Shown piece after piece: positions 25,590-34,745 of a stretch of 64,000 nucleotides of DNA; positions within the stretch are counted from its first letter, which is position 1; every line of letters begins with the position of its first letter. The position numbers were made by a program, and so were the translations under genes. The stretch is from Isoetes taiwanensis (taxonomy: Eukaryota > Streptophyta > Lycopodiopsida > Isoetales > Isoetaceae). Below the pieces are notes generated by a model, which did no database searches, was not told the DNA's origin, and worked only from the letters and a program-made list of their open reading frames with translations. The DNA lies in the NCBI GenBank assembly GCA_021234155.1, contig JAJEKV010000058.1:2473060-2537059 (forward strand). The letters are read 5' to 3'.

Positions 25590-25941
25590 TATTCCGAAAT
25601 ACACATTTGCCTCTCCGTGATCGGCAAAAGTGTATTCCAGAATATAATCTTGCCTACAGTCTTAGGGCAAAGTGTATTCTGGAATACACTTTCGCCTTTT
25701 GTCCTAACGCAAAGTGTATTTCGGAATACACATTGCCTTAGGATAAAAGGCCAAAAGTGCCTAAAGACAAAAAACAAAGTGTATTCCGGATAAAAGGCAA
25801 AAATATAGTCTGGAATAAACTTTGCCTAAAGACAAAATATAAAATGTATTCTAGAATACACTTTGCCTTAAGACAACGGGCAATGTGTATTTCAGAATAC
25901 CATTTGCCTTAAGGCACATCGCAGAAGTGTATTTTGGAATA
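25590..25941. repeat. Array of palindromes at 42-bp spacing (intron 1)
   Basis: Nine imperfect palindromes with core TATTCCGGAATA start at 25590, 25633, 25675, 25717, 25782, 25806, 25847, 25888 and 25930. Most steps are 41-43 bp; the 65+24 pair covers about two periods. Full-length cores extend to GTGTATTCCGGAATACAC. Between cores lies a second palindrome of the type TTTGCC-TTAAG-GGCAAA (for example around 25862-25882). The unit is thus two alternating palindromes. The array lies within intron 1 of the ParB/methyltransferase gene. Further single cores occur at about 26106 and 27440. Confidence 0.85.
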
Positions 25942-27827
25942 AGAATTTGGCAAAGTAAAGAGATTTTAGACTTAAGTGTGTCTTTTTTTCATCTTGGACG
26001 AATCCTCTTTAGTTAGATTAGCACACTCAAAAACTTGCTTGTGAGACTTCCTTCCGTTCATTTTTTATTTTTTTTGCCTGTCTGACACACAATTTAGCAA
26101 TTTTTATTCTGGAATACGTCCTCTCCTTTTTACTTAACAGACTTGTAGCAATAGTTTTTTTTACAGACAAGAGGGAAGCAAGAAGGCTCCAAAGAAAGTG
26201 CTGAATATTGTCAAATGGCCTCACCTCCATGGTAAGTTGCAGAACATTGATGAGCCTGCAATTTACGAAAACTTCCAGACATGCTTTCCTGCAAGTTCGC
26301 AAGAGCTCTGGGCAGAAGCGCTATGATAATAGCGAGTTTGTGAACCTGGAAACAATTAAGGAAGTATCAGAAGTTGCCGGGCAAGAAGGGCAGGTGGGGA
26401 GGCTTTTTTTCAAGACCTCACAGGATTTTATTGTGATTGACATTGCCTTCTTTAGAAATTTGCAACCGAGAATTTGTACAAGTATATATCACTCTACAGG
26501 AACAAACAAAGCTTAGCTTCCATCATTCGGAAGGCTTGTTCCATTCACAGCAAGGACTTCACTATTAGCGAGTCCGACATGAGGAAGAAGACAAAGAGTC
26601 TCCTATTGCTAGTACTTCTGGCCAGGACAAGGAGAAAGAAAGTTCAGAGGAAACGGAAGAGCAGCAACCCAAAAAACTTAGCAGGCCAAGAGCCACAATC
26701 GCTGCTAAAGAACCAAAGGAAAGAAAAGTACAACAACTGGAAGTGGTGGAAGTCCACGAGGAAAGCATAAAGAAAAGAAAGGGAAAAAGAAAAGCACCCT
26801 GGGTGGCAATTAAGGAGAAAAAAGTGGATAAAACTTCCAAAAGAATGGGGGCAATAAACAGGAAAAAGTTTATGCAGGAGGTAATATATCTTCCAGTCAC
26901 TTGCATGAGGCTGCTCCCTAAAAATGAAGCTGGTGAGAGGCCACTTTAGGTTTGGAGGATCTACGCAAACCACTTGAGGAACCAGAAGGACAGAATAAGG
27001 AGCAACCCCAATGCTCATGTGGCCCCAATAGTTGTCATTGTTGACAGGGAGCAATGCATAGACCCCCAAGACTACGATAGAGAAAATGCAGATACCTACA
27101 CTCATTATGTCTTGGGAGGTAACCACAGCTTTAAGCCAAGGAGGCAACTTTATAAAGAAAAAAAGAACCTGAGGTACTTTTTCGTCCTATGTGCTGTTTA
27201 CTGTGATCTTACCGACAAAGAAGCCAAATCGTTGCCAACACTCATAATGCTGACAAGGAGTACAAATTAAAAATGAGCTTCGTCGATAAGATCAAGCATA
27301 TGCACAGAGAATATGTGATCTTCAAGGAAAAGTACGGTGAGAACCTAAAGAAACCAACAAAATCTTTAGAGCTTAAGGTTTCGTGCGGCACGACATCTAG
27401 TTCCAGTTAGCTTTCGGAGATAAGGTAGACATGATCTGTATTCCGGAATAAGAATTTTTGCTAAAGTTTTCTTGTTCGGCTTTATCAAGTTTTGTGTTTA
27501 AGAAAGCAAGCAAATCTAACCACAGTTCACGTGTGCAGATATGGGAACTCCAAAACGAAATATTTACCATGTTCGAGCACGGGGAGTTGAAGAGCAAAGG
27601 CAAAGAGCCAGCCAAGAAGAAAATCTCTGATGTACCAAAGAAAGAAATGACAATAACTATCTGGAGGGAAATGCAGGGCTTTGCCGACACCGGTTTGTTA
27701 GAACGGCTGCTCCAGAAGGCTGTCGACAAGGAGTTTACTCTTGAAGAATATTCCAAGGAATTGCACAAGTAAGTTTTTCTTTAATATAAATGACTAGACA
27801 ACTCTTAGTTTTTTAGAAACAGCGGTG

Positions 27828-27881
27828 TATTCTAGAATATAGTTTTGCCTTCTTGAGGAGGCAAATGTGTATTTTGGAATA
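27828..27881. repeat. Left part of second 42-bp palindrome array
   Basis: Two cores, TATTCTAGAATA at 27828 and TATTTTGGAATA at 27870, are exactly 42 bp apart and follow exon 5 of the ParB/methyltransferase gene. The second core runs directly into an AATA repeat, the 3' tail of a minus-strand LINE. The array continues at 36386 beyond the nested insertions. Confidence 0.8.
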
Positions 27882-28262
27882 AATAAATAAATAAATTTAT
27901 TAATCATGCTTCTTGAGACCCTAATGGGCCATGAAGCAACAAATACAATGAATTCATATTACTTCCAATAGAAGTTGTCTATGATTATCAACTTCCACCA
28001 AGAAATTCCCTAATCTGCTAGGATCAATTTGCAAAAGCGAAAAAAAGTTTGTTTTGTCAATATGGTGTTTCTCCCGAATTCCTTGATAGCAGCTACATAT
28101 AAGAAAAACATGAGATTCATCCTCAACCTCACCTGAGTTGCATAGTGTGCACAGTCGATTTTCCCTGGGAATATTATGCCAACGTCCAATTTCAATCTTC
28201 AAGTTGTGAGAGCTAGTTCTGTATTTTGCTATAACTCTTCTCGCCCTATACTTTGTTTGCAA
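27882..28262 (-). mobile_element. 5'-truncated LINE tail with (TTTA)n end
   Basis: On the minus strand, residues KYRTSSHNLKIEIGRW, IPRENRLCTLCNSGEVEDES and HVFLICSCY give the C-terminal Cys/His motif of a LINE ORF2 (28262-27954). About 50 bp of 3' UTR and a TTTA-rich tail end at 27882. Its 3' end resembles that of the plus-strand LINE ending near 36380 (CATGNCC, AGGTCCTAAG-like, GATTAAT), so the two belong to the same family. The encoded tails differ at many residues, so they are separate insertions placed head to head. Confidence 0.65.
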
Positions 28263-28291
28263 GCAACTATAGGACCATCTTAATTGGAAGC

Positions 28292-28914
28292 TGATACAAC
28301 TACCTCAGAAACCTAAGCTAGAAAACAAGTAAATGGAATAACTCTTCAATCGTTAGGAGGAATTACAACCACCCAACCGGGTTCAGGCTTCCAACAGGAA
28401 TTCGTTATCCTGCTTTAATCAACTCAGACCTCAACACTTAAGATCCTAAGATCACTATCAGGGTTCAACTAAGATCACGCAGGCTGGAATGCCTTCTTAC
28501 AGAAGCAACCATTATATTTATAAGGAAGTATCAAGCCTTTAGTCCGGATCCCCTTTTCTCCAAGAATATCTCTTCAAATAGGTAGATAATTATAGCCTGA
28601 GGAGTTTCGGCTGCAAATAACGAAGATACTACCGTTTTTAGAATCGGATCGACTGTCCTTGTGGAATCAAAATAAAGGTTGCGTTTGTTACAGTCGTTTG
28701 GCTCAAAAAGGCTCGCGGCCGTTATCAGCCACATATTTTAAAAACTAACCCTTGTCTCACGATTATAGTCTTGCTTTAATATATTAACGAACCTTTAACA
28801 TATAAGGTTCATAAGCTAACTTCTATCATTTTGTCCATTAACCTTTAACCCTTTTATCCGACAACCGAGTTGAGCCTGAACCACTCCCCCTAGCTGGCGT
28901 TTTAAGCCGTAACA
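28292..28914 (-). repeat. 3' LTR of Gypsy element
   Basis: This 623-bp direct repeat of 32901-33523 differs at roughly a dozen sites (about 98% identical by eye). On the element's own strand it begins TGTTACGGC and ends GTATCA, so it has the TG...CA ends of LTRs. It is flanked on the left by GAAGC (28287-28291), the target duplication. Confidence 0.92.
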
Positions 28915-28930
28915 ATCCTTCCCTTCCCGA
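28915..28930 (-). promoter_or_regulatory. Polypurine tract
   Basis: On the element's strand the sequence GGGAAGGGAAGGAT lies directly before the 3' LTR. This is the expected primer for plus-strand DNA synthesis and fixes the orientation of the Gypsy element. Confidence 0.85.
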
Positions 28931-29262
28931 GACTAAACGTCTGCGTTAGTCTTGGGGAAAAATTGCTCATCCTAATTCCGTTAAGGATATTTAACTCCAT
29001 AGCCTCAGTTCCTTTAGAGGTTATAAATTTCACATTTCAATTCAGTTAGAAATGACCTCAATTCCATTAGAGGATTTTTGTTCCCTTTTCAGTTAGGGTT
29101 GGCCTCAGTTCTCTTAGAGGACTTAGTCTCTTTACAGTCGTTAGTAAAGAATTCAGCAATTCTATGCATTTCCATATCTAGATATTTTATCAATAAAACA
29201 ATTGCAAATATAATAATATGGAATTCCAAATATAATGTTTGAAGGTCTGTGAACTTTGCCTA
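28931..29262 (-). other. Gypsy 3' untranslated region with short repeats
   Basis: The stretch between the end of the integrase frame and the polypurine tract has no open frame. It contains three related blocks, CCTCAGTTCCTTTAGAGG at 29003 with variants at about 29056 and 29103, spaced roughly 50 bp. They may be decayed tandem repeats; no function can be assigned. Confidence 0.55.
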
Positions 29263-29751
29263 TTATTCTTGCAAAGTTCTTTCATACTCTTCCACCAAGG
29301 AATTGTATTCTTTTAATTGAGTCTTAGAATACCATACCGCATCGGTGGACGGATGAAATTTAAATTTCACGAGATACCTTCGATAAGAGGAACTTCTAGT
29401 CTCCTTATCTTGATGTGTTAATATTTTCTCCGGTTCCAGCACCTCTTCATCATCTTTAATGTTGGGAGGTTCCGATTGCTCCATTCTCTGCAAAATCTCA
29501 GGAGAAATTTCTCTTCCCTTATAGGGTTTCAGTATTCCCACATTAAAAACTGGGTGCAAGTTAGTCCATTTCCCATATAAATGTAAACGATAAGCATTCT
29601 CACCTACTTTGTCGTCAACTTGGAATGGACCATAATACCTAGGGGCCAGTTTTACATACCGATTACCCATCTTCCGTAGACGCTTCTTTGGAAGATGAAT
29701 CCAAACCCATTGATCTTTTTTTGTACTCAACCCTTTTTCGTTTCTTTGCAA
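29263..29751 (-). CDS. Integrase C-terminus with chromodomain (Gypsy)
   Basis: This minus-strand frame overlaps the end of the main pol frame and continues it after a shift. It contains DQWVWIHLPKKRLRKMGNRY and KLAPRYYGPFQV, the GPY/F module of Gypsy integrases, then LHPVFNVGILKPY. A chromodomain-like end follows: EPEKILTHQ, YLVKFKFHPSTDAVW and LKEYNSLVEEY (normally YLVKWKG...ATWE...L). In chromoviruses this tail directs integration to chromatin. The shift relative to the upstream frame is an inactivating mutation unless it is a sequencing error. Confidence 0.85.
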   Translation of the reverse strand: MQRNEKGLSTKKDQWVWIHLPKKRLRKMGNRYVKLAPRYYGPFQVDDKVGENAYRLHLYGKWTNLHPVFNVGILKPYKGREISPEILQRMEQSEPPNIKDDEEVLEPEKILTHQDKETRSSSYRRYLVKFKFHPSTDAVWYSKTQLKEYNSLVEEYERTLQE

Positions 29752-31894
29752 GTTTGGAAGCCATCAATTCTTGACTTTTCTGGATTCGAGCTTTTACCTC
29801 GCGCAAGATATCTGCAAAGTCTATAGTGGCTTCATCGGAAGCAGGTACTTCTCCACCTAGTTTTGCAATTGGAGATTCCAAAGAATATCTGTACACCACT
29901 TCAAAAGGAGTTCTTTGGGTAACTGAGTGTACCGTGTTATTATAGGCAAACTCCAAGAGATAAAGATACTCTTCCCACTGGCTTTTCCTTTCAGCAACAT
30001 AAGATCTCAGCATATCCTCAATAACTCGATTTACTACTTCAGTCTGACCATCTGTTTGGGGATGATATGCAGTGGAATACTTTAGAGTCGTGCCTAAGTT
30101 TTTCATAAGTCCACTCCAAAATTTGCTACAGAATAGGGGATCCCTATTTGTTATGATTGCATCTGGCATTCCATGGACCTTAAATATTTCCTTTAAGAAA
30201 ATCTTGCTTGCTTGCAGAGCAGTCATGCTAGATTTACAAGGAATAAAATGAGCCTGTTTAGACAACCTGTCTACTACTGTCCAAATTTGATCATTCTTGT
30301 GAACAATCTTTGGTAACCCTTGTATAAAATCCATGGTGATATGTTTCCATGGTTTTTCTGGAATAGGCAAAGGCTGTACTAATCCAGCAGGCTTACCGGT
30401 AGAAGCTTTTACTTGTTGACAAATAAGACATGCTTTGATATATTTTCTTACATCTCTTTCAAGCTTTGGCCAAAAGGAACGTCTTTTAACGGTTGCCAAA
30501 GTAGCTTGAATTCCTCTATGACCAGAATATGGAGGTTCATGACATTCCTGTACAACCTTCAACCTGTATGCTTGTGTAACACAAGTACGATTTCGGTAGA
30601 GTAATAACCCATTATGAATTCTGTACTCTGCCAAAGGATCTCTTCCATCCTTTTGTACCTGTGCATATGGAGTAGCAAAGGAGGGATCGCTCACATATTC
30701 TTTTTTCATTGGTTCCAAATCGACAAATTCTGCTACGGATATAGCTTGAAGATTTATCCGGCTTAATGCATGTGCAACCTGGTTCTCCTTCCCAGGCTTG
30801 TATTCAAGTTGCATCCCTTCAAAATCTTTTATAGTGTCAATGAGCTTTAATTGCCGCGCATTGATAATATCCTGTGTTTGTATATGTTTCAAGCTTTGCT
30901 GATCAAAGCGAGCTACAAACTTAGATCCCATAAGATAATGCCTCCACTTCTTAAGTGCATGAACTAAGGCAATCAATTCTTTTTCATAAGTGCTATACTT
31001 TTGTTCTAATGGTTTAAGCATTCGGCTGACATAAGCTAATGGATGCCCATCTTGCATCAGTACTGCTCCAATAGCATTTCCACTTGCATCCGAACAAACT
31101 GTAAAAGGCTTATTCCAATCAGGTAGCACTAATACCGGTTCAGTTGCCATGCTCTCTTTTAGAATTCGGAAAGCTTCCTCGGCTTCCGGATTCCAAACAA
31201 ATGGGGTATCTTTCTTTAAAAACCTGCTAAGAGGAAGGGTTATTTTTGCAAAATCTTTCACCAATCTGCGATAGTAACTGCATAACTGTACAAAAGATCG
31301 TAAGTCCTTAAGGTTTTCAGGCCGTGGCCAATCAATAATAACCCTAATCTTTTCGGGATCCATCCGTATGCCTTCTTTGGATATGATATGACCTAAATAT
31401 CTAACTTCTTGCATAAAGAACCTGCTTTTGGACTCATTAACAAACAACTTATTTTGCCTCAGAAGGTCAAAAACCTGTTGAAGGTGCTGCTTATGCTCCT
31501 CAATAGTTCTACTATATATAAGTATATCATCAAAGAAGACTACAACACTTTTTCCTAGTACAGGAGCTAAAACTCTCCCCATAAGATGGCAGAAAGTTGC
31601 CGGAGCATTGGTTAGACCAAAAGGCATTACACGAAACTCATAGTGACCAAAAGTTGTTCTGAATGCCGTTTTACCAATGTCTTCTTCCTTTATTCGGATT
31701 TGATGATATCCTGATTTCAAATCAATTTTGCTAAATATGCAAGCACCTCGTAATTCATCAAATAGGTCATCTGCTCTGGGCACTGGGAATTTATCCTTAA
31801 TAGTCAACTTATTAAGAGCTCTATAATCCACACACATTCTATATCCCTTATCTTTCTTTTTTGAGAATAATAAAAGTGCCAAAAAGGGGAACAA
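29663..31894 (-). CDS. Gypsy pol: reverse transcriptase, RNase H, integrase core
   Basis: The 743-codon open frame has, in order, reverse transcriptase (CVDYRALNKLTIKDKFPVPR, MPFGLTNAPATF, catalytic VFFDDILIYS, RYLGHIISKEGI), RNase H (VCSDASGNAIGAVL, YEKELIALVHAL) and integrase (HHCC residues in HEPPYSGHRG and CLICQQVK; MDFIQGLP; HPQTDGQTEVVNR). Two catalytic positions are changed: RNase H ADALSR reads AHALSR (Asp to His), and integrase SDRDP reads TNRDP (the catalytic Asp to Asn). The frame opens after a stop, so its upstream boundary is not a real start: in the intact element pol would be made as part of a polyprotein. The remaining length is normal for the family. Confidence 0.92.
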   Translation of the reverse strand: MFPFLALLLFSKKKDKGYRMCVDYRALNKLTIKDKFPVPRADDLFDELRGACIFSKIDLKSGYHQIRIKEEDIGKTAFRTTFGHYEFRVMPFGLTNAPATFCHLMGRVLAPVLGKSVVVFFDDILIYSRTIEEHKQHLQQVFDLLRQNKLFVNESKSRFFMQEVRYLGHIISKEGIRMDPEKIRVIIDWPRPENLKDLRSFVQLCSYYRRLVKDFAKITLPLSRFLKKDTPFVWNPEAEEAFRILKESMATEPVLVLPDWNKPFTVCSDASGNAIGAVLMQDGHPLAYVSRMLKPLEQKYSTYEKELIALVHALKKWRHYLMGSKFVARFDQQSLKHIQTQDIINARQLKLIDTIKDFEGMQLEYKPGKENQVAHALSRINLQAISVAEFVDLEPMKKEYVSDPSFATPYAQVQKDGRDPLAEYRIHNGLLLYRNRTCVTQAYRLKVVQECHEPPYSGHRGIQATLATVKRRSFWPKLERDVRKYIKACLICQQVKASTGKPAGLVQPLPIPEKPWKHITMDFIQGLPKIVHKNDQIWTVVDRLSKQAHFIPCKSSMTALQASKIFLKEIFKVHGMPDAIITNRDPLFCSKFWSGLMKNLGTTLKYSTAYHPQTDGQTEVVNRVIEDMLRSYVAERKSQWEEYLYLLEFAYNNTVHSVTQRTPFEVVYRYSLESPIAKLGGEVPASDEATIDFADILREVKARIQKSQELMASKLAKKRKRVEYKKRSMGLDSSSKEASTEDG

Positions 31895-31945
31895 ATTGGG
31901 CGTATTAGTTGTCGTTCTAACATCTCGCTATCTATTTCTCAAGCT

Positions 31946-32194
31946 CTAATTTCTCAAAATGGTCGACTCTATAAGGCTCTCGTTTGGAGGTTTAGCGTTT
32001 TCTTGCAACTGTATAGCATGATCCTCTGGACGATGAGGAGGTAGATCTAAAGTTTCCTCATCTTTGAAGAGATCATCGAATTGTCTCAGAAAACTGTACA
32101 ACTCGAGAGGCACCTGTGATGGAGGGTCAGAGTTTCTCAAGTAAATAAAGTATGATTCAGCTTCGCCCTGTATTAACTTCTTAGTTTCAGAGTA
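31946..32194 (-). pseudogene. Linker before reverse transcriptase (Gypsy)
   Basis: On the minus strand, YSETKKLIQGEAESYF, LRQFDDLFKDEETLDLPP and RPEDHAIQL form the usual segment between protease and reverse transcriptase. The native reading starts at the TACTCTGA site (32194-32187). The minus-strand frame above this point is only antisense of the inverted gag piece. A stop and a frame change near 31946-31894 separate it from the main pol frame. Confidence 0.7.
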
Positions 32195-32884
32195 AAGGGC
32201 CAAAGACTGGATGTTATAATTGTGGGGGTCCACATTACCAATCCAACTGCCCGAAGAATACAGCCCCGGCAGATAAAAAAGACGAAGAAAGTGCAGTTTA
32301 AAGAGCCGCCGCCTAAGGAAAGGCAAGTTGCTCAATCCCACCATGTGGAAGATAGGCCTAAAACTTCCAGGGAAGGTGAGGAAAGAAATAAAGGAAAGCT
32401 TGCAGCCATTGAACAGGAAAAAGGGAGATTGCAAATTGCGTACCTAAAGAATTTGTCAGAAGACGATACAGAGTCTTCAGAAGCATGGCTGTTTAAAATG
32501 AAAGGTTCAGTAAAAGGTCAAGATGTGACTGTTTTACTTGATGATGGTTCCACACATGATTTTATCTCGCAGGACTTAGTGTACAAATTAGGATTACCTA
32601 TCTGTGATTTGCAAACAAAAATCACAGTGGTGCAGGGTTTGAAAGGTCCTAGGAACCAGTGTGATAAATATGTGGTAGCTCCCATCCAAATAGGGCAGTA
32701 TTTTGAAGAAAGAGTTTTGATTATGGCCCCTCTAGGAACTATGGATGTGATATTAGGAATTGAATGGCGAGAACAGTTTGATGCCCGACCTAATTACAGG
32801 GAAAAGACAGTAACTATAATGGTTGAAGGGCAACCCTTGAAGCTGTGTACAGATTCCACATCTCAAGCTGAACCCCTACTGACA
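32195..32884 (+). pseudogene. Inverted gag zinc knuckle and protease module (Gypsy)
   Basis: This 690-bp segment runs opposite to the rest of the element. On the plus strand 32212-32250 encodes a CCHC-type knuckle, CYNCGGPHYQSNC. After a frame change, 32250-32880 encodes a basic region and an aspartic protease (VTVLLDDGSTHDFISQDL, VAPIQIG, VILGIEWREQFD). Here the catalytic triplet reads DDG rather than the usual DSG/DTG. The segment is bounded by TCAGAGTA (32187-32194) and TACTCTGA (32885-32892), an inverted 8-mer. Turned round, knuckle and protease would precede the reverse transcriptase linker in the normal order. The rest of gag is absent. Confidence 0.8.
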
Positions 32885-32886
32885 TA

Positions 32887-32897
32887 CTCTGATACCA
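32887..32897 (-). promoter_or_regulatory. Primer binding site (initiator tRNA-Met type)
   Basis: The element strand reads TGGTATCAGAG three bases inside the 5' LTR. This matches the 3' end of plant initiator tRNA-Met as used by many plant LTR retrotransposons. Only 11 bases match, because the inversion breakpoint follows directly. Confidence 0.85.
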
Positions 32898-32900
32898 AAT

Positions 32901-33523
32901 TGATACAACTACCTCAGAAACTTAAGCTAGAAAACAAGTAAATGGAATAACTCTCCAATCGTTAGGAGGAATTACAACCACCCAACCGGGTTCAGGCTTC
33001 CAACAGGAATTCGTTATCCTGCTTTAATCAACTCAGACCTCAACACTTAAGATTCTAAGATCACTATCAGGGTTCAACTAAGATCACGCAGGCTGGAATG
33101 CCTTCTTACAGAAGCAACCATTATATTTATAAGGAAGTATCAAGCCTTTAGTCCGGATCCCCTTTTCTCCACGAATATCTCTTCAAATAGGTAGATAATT
33201 ATAGCCTGAGGAGTTTTGGCTGCAAATAGCGAAGATACTACCGTTTTTAGAATCGGATCGACTGTCCTTGTGGAATCAAAATAAAGGCTGCGTTTGTTAC
33301 AGTCGTTTGGCTCAAAAAGGCTCGCGGCTGTTATCAGCCACATATTTTAAAAACTAACCCTTGTCTCACGATTATAGTCTTGCTTTAATATATTAACGAA
33401 CCTTTAACATGTAAGGTTCATAAGCTAACTTCTATCATTTTATCCATTAACCTTTAACCCTTTTATCCGACAACCGAGTTGAGCCTGAACCGCTCCCCCT
33501 AGCCGGCGTTTTAAGCCGTAACA
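32901..33523 (-). repeat. 5' LTR of Gypsy element
   Basis: This is the 623-bp partner of 28292-28914, with TG...CA ends on the element strand and the primer binding site on its inner side. The right flank GAAGC (33524-33528) repeats the left flank of the other LTR. Confidence 0.92.
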
Positions 33524-34745
33524 GAAGCATCTTTTCAAAACTTTTGGGCAGTCTGCTGGAACATAAGCATAGTAGTTGGACCGAGTGGAATGGAAAAAAA
33601 GCTAGCTGTCAAGCGGGCTTTAGGCAGCAGCATAACACTCTAGATCATGTTTTGGTATTGCGAACATTGATTGAGAAGGCCAAAGATCCCCGCAAAGCAT
33701 TATATTTAGCTTTCATAGATTTTTCCAAGGCCTTTGATAAGGTCCCTAGGAAAGATCTTTGTTCGAGAATGTACCCCATCAGTTGAGGGGGACTGTAGCA
33801 AAACTATATGAAGAAGTAATCATAAAGCTTTCCTTAGATCTCAACGCAGGTACAAAGAACACTATTGGTGTTCGCCAGGGGTGTCCCCTATCCCTCACAC
33901 TTTTTGATCTTTATATCGATGGATTGGAGGATTGATTGCAGCAGAGAAGCATATCTGGAACCAGGTTAGGGGATTTAGTCATTCAATTACTCCTATACGT
34001 AGATGACGTGGTACTGCTAGCGGATTCCCCAGACATTTTACAAGTACACACCTGAATCATTTAGCCTCTTTTTGTGATGCAAAACACATGACTGTCAATT
34101 TGAATAAGTCAAAAGTTATGATTTTTGGCACAGTGAAGAGGCCTACTTTTTATTTTAAAGGCAACACACTAGATCTGGTTGATCAATATAAGTATTTGGG
34201 GCTGGAAATCGGATTGTTTGAAAAAGCGCGTGTCTGATGGTAAATCTTCCTTGTATAATGTGTTGGATAAGTGCCATAGAGCTTCTTTGACAGACTCGGA
34301 CATGAAAAAGACTCTCTTCAAGACACTAGTTCAAACTGTCACTCTTTATGGAGCTCCAATTTGGGGGCCATATATCTCACTTCAGCAATGGGCGCAGGTA
34401 GAAACAATTTCGAAAGCTTTCATCCACGAAGAGCTAGACGTAAAATGTCAGACGCCTTATGTCCTATTGCTCGCTGAAACAGGCTTAATCCCACTAGAGG
34501 TGGAAGCATTGTTTCAAACCATAAATTTTATTAATAGGTTGCAAAAAATAGCAATGCAGGCGTCTTCAAATTCTGGTTGGTATTCTAAGGTGCAGGAGTG
34601 GGCAAAGAAGTGGGGCATAACTAAAGACAACTGGCCAACTTCTGCTATTGGTGCACGAGACCTTATGCAATTGCTAGTAATTTCAAGATTGCGGCGTAAA
34701 CAAGGGTCTCCGAAGACTGCTTATATATCAGAGATGAATCAAATG

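Larger units (their letters stand above)
28292..33523 (-). mobile_element. Gypsy (chromovirus-type) LTR retrotransposon
   Basis: The element is bounded by 623-bp LTRs and by a perfect 5-bp target duplication, GAAGC at 28287-28291 and 33524-33528. Orientation is minus: primer binding site beside the right LTR, polypurine tract beside the left LTR, pol on the minus strand. It sits inside the reverse transcriptase gene of a plus-strand LINE. Most of gag is missing, and the nucleocapsid/protease module is inverted. Reverse transcriptase is nearly intact, and a chromodomain-like tail places it with chromoviruses. It cannot move on its own. The LTR divergence indicates an insertion that is not very recent. 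Confidence 0.92.

Noticed and set aside
25590-25941. CRISPR-like array
   Set aside because: Repeats are degenerate palindromes, and the spacers are themselves related palindromes. The context is a spliced eukaryotic gene, with no cas genes.
32195-32434. Long minus-strand frame upstream of the reverse transcriptase linker as gag
   Set aside because: It is antisense to the zinc knuckle and protease on the plus strand; the native minus-strand reading starts only at the inversion breakpoint.
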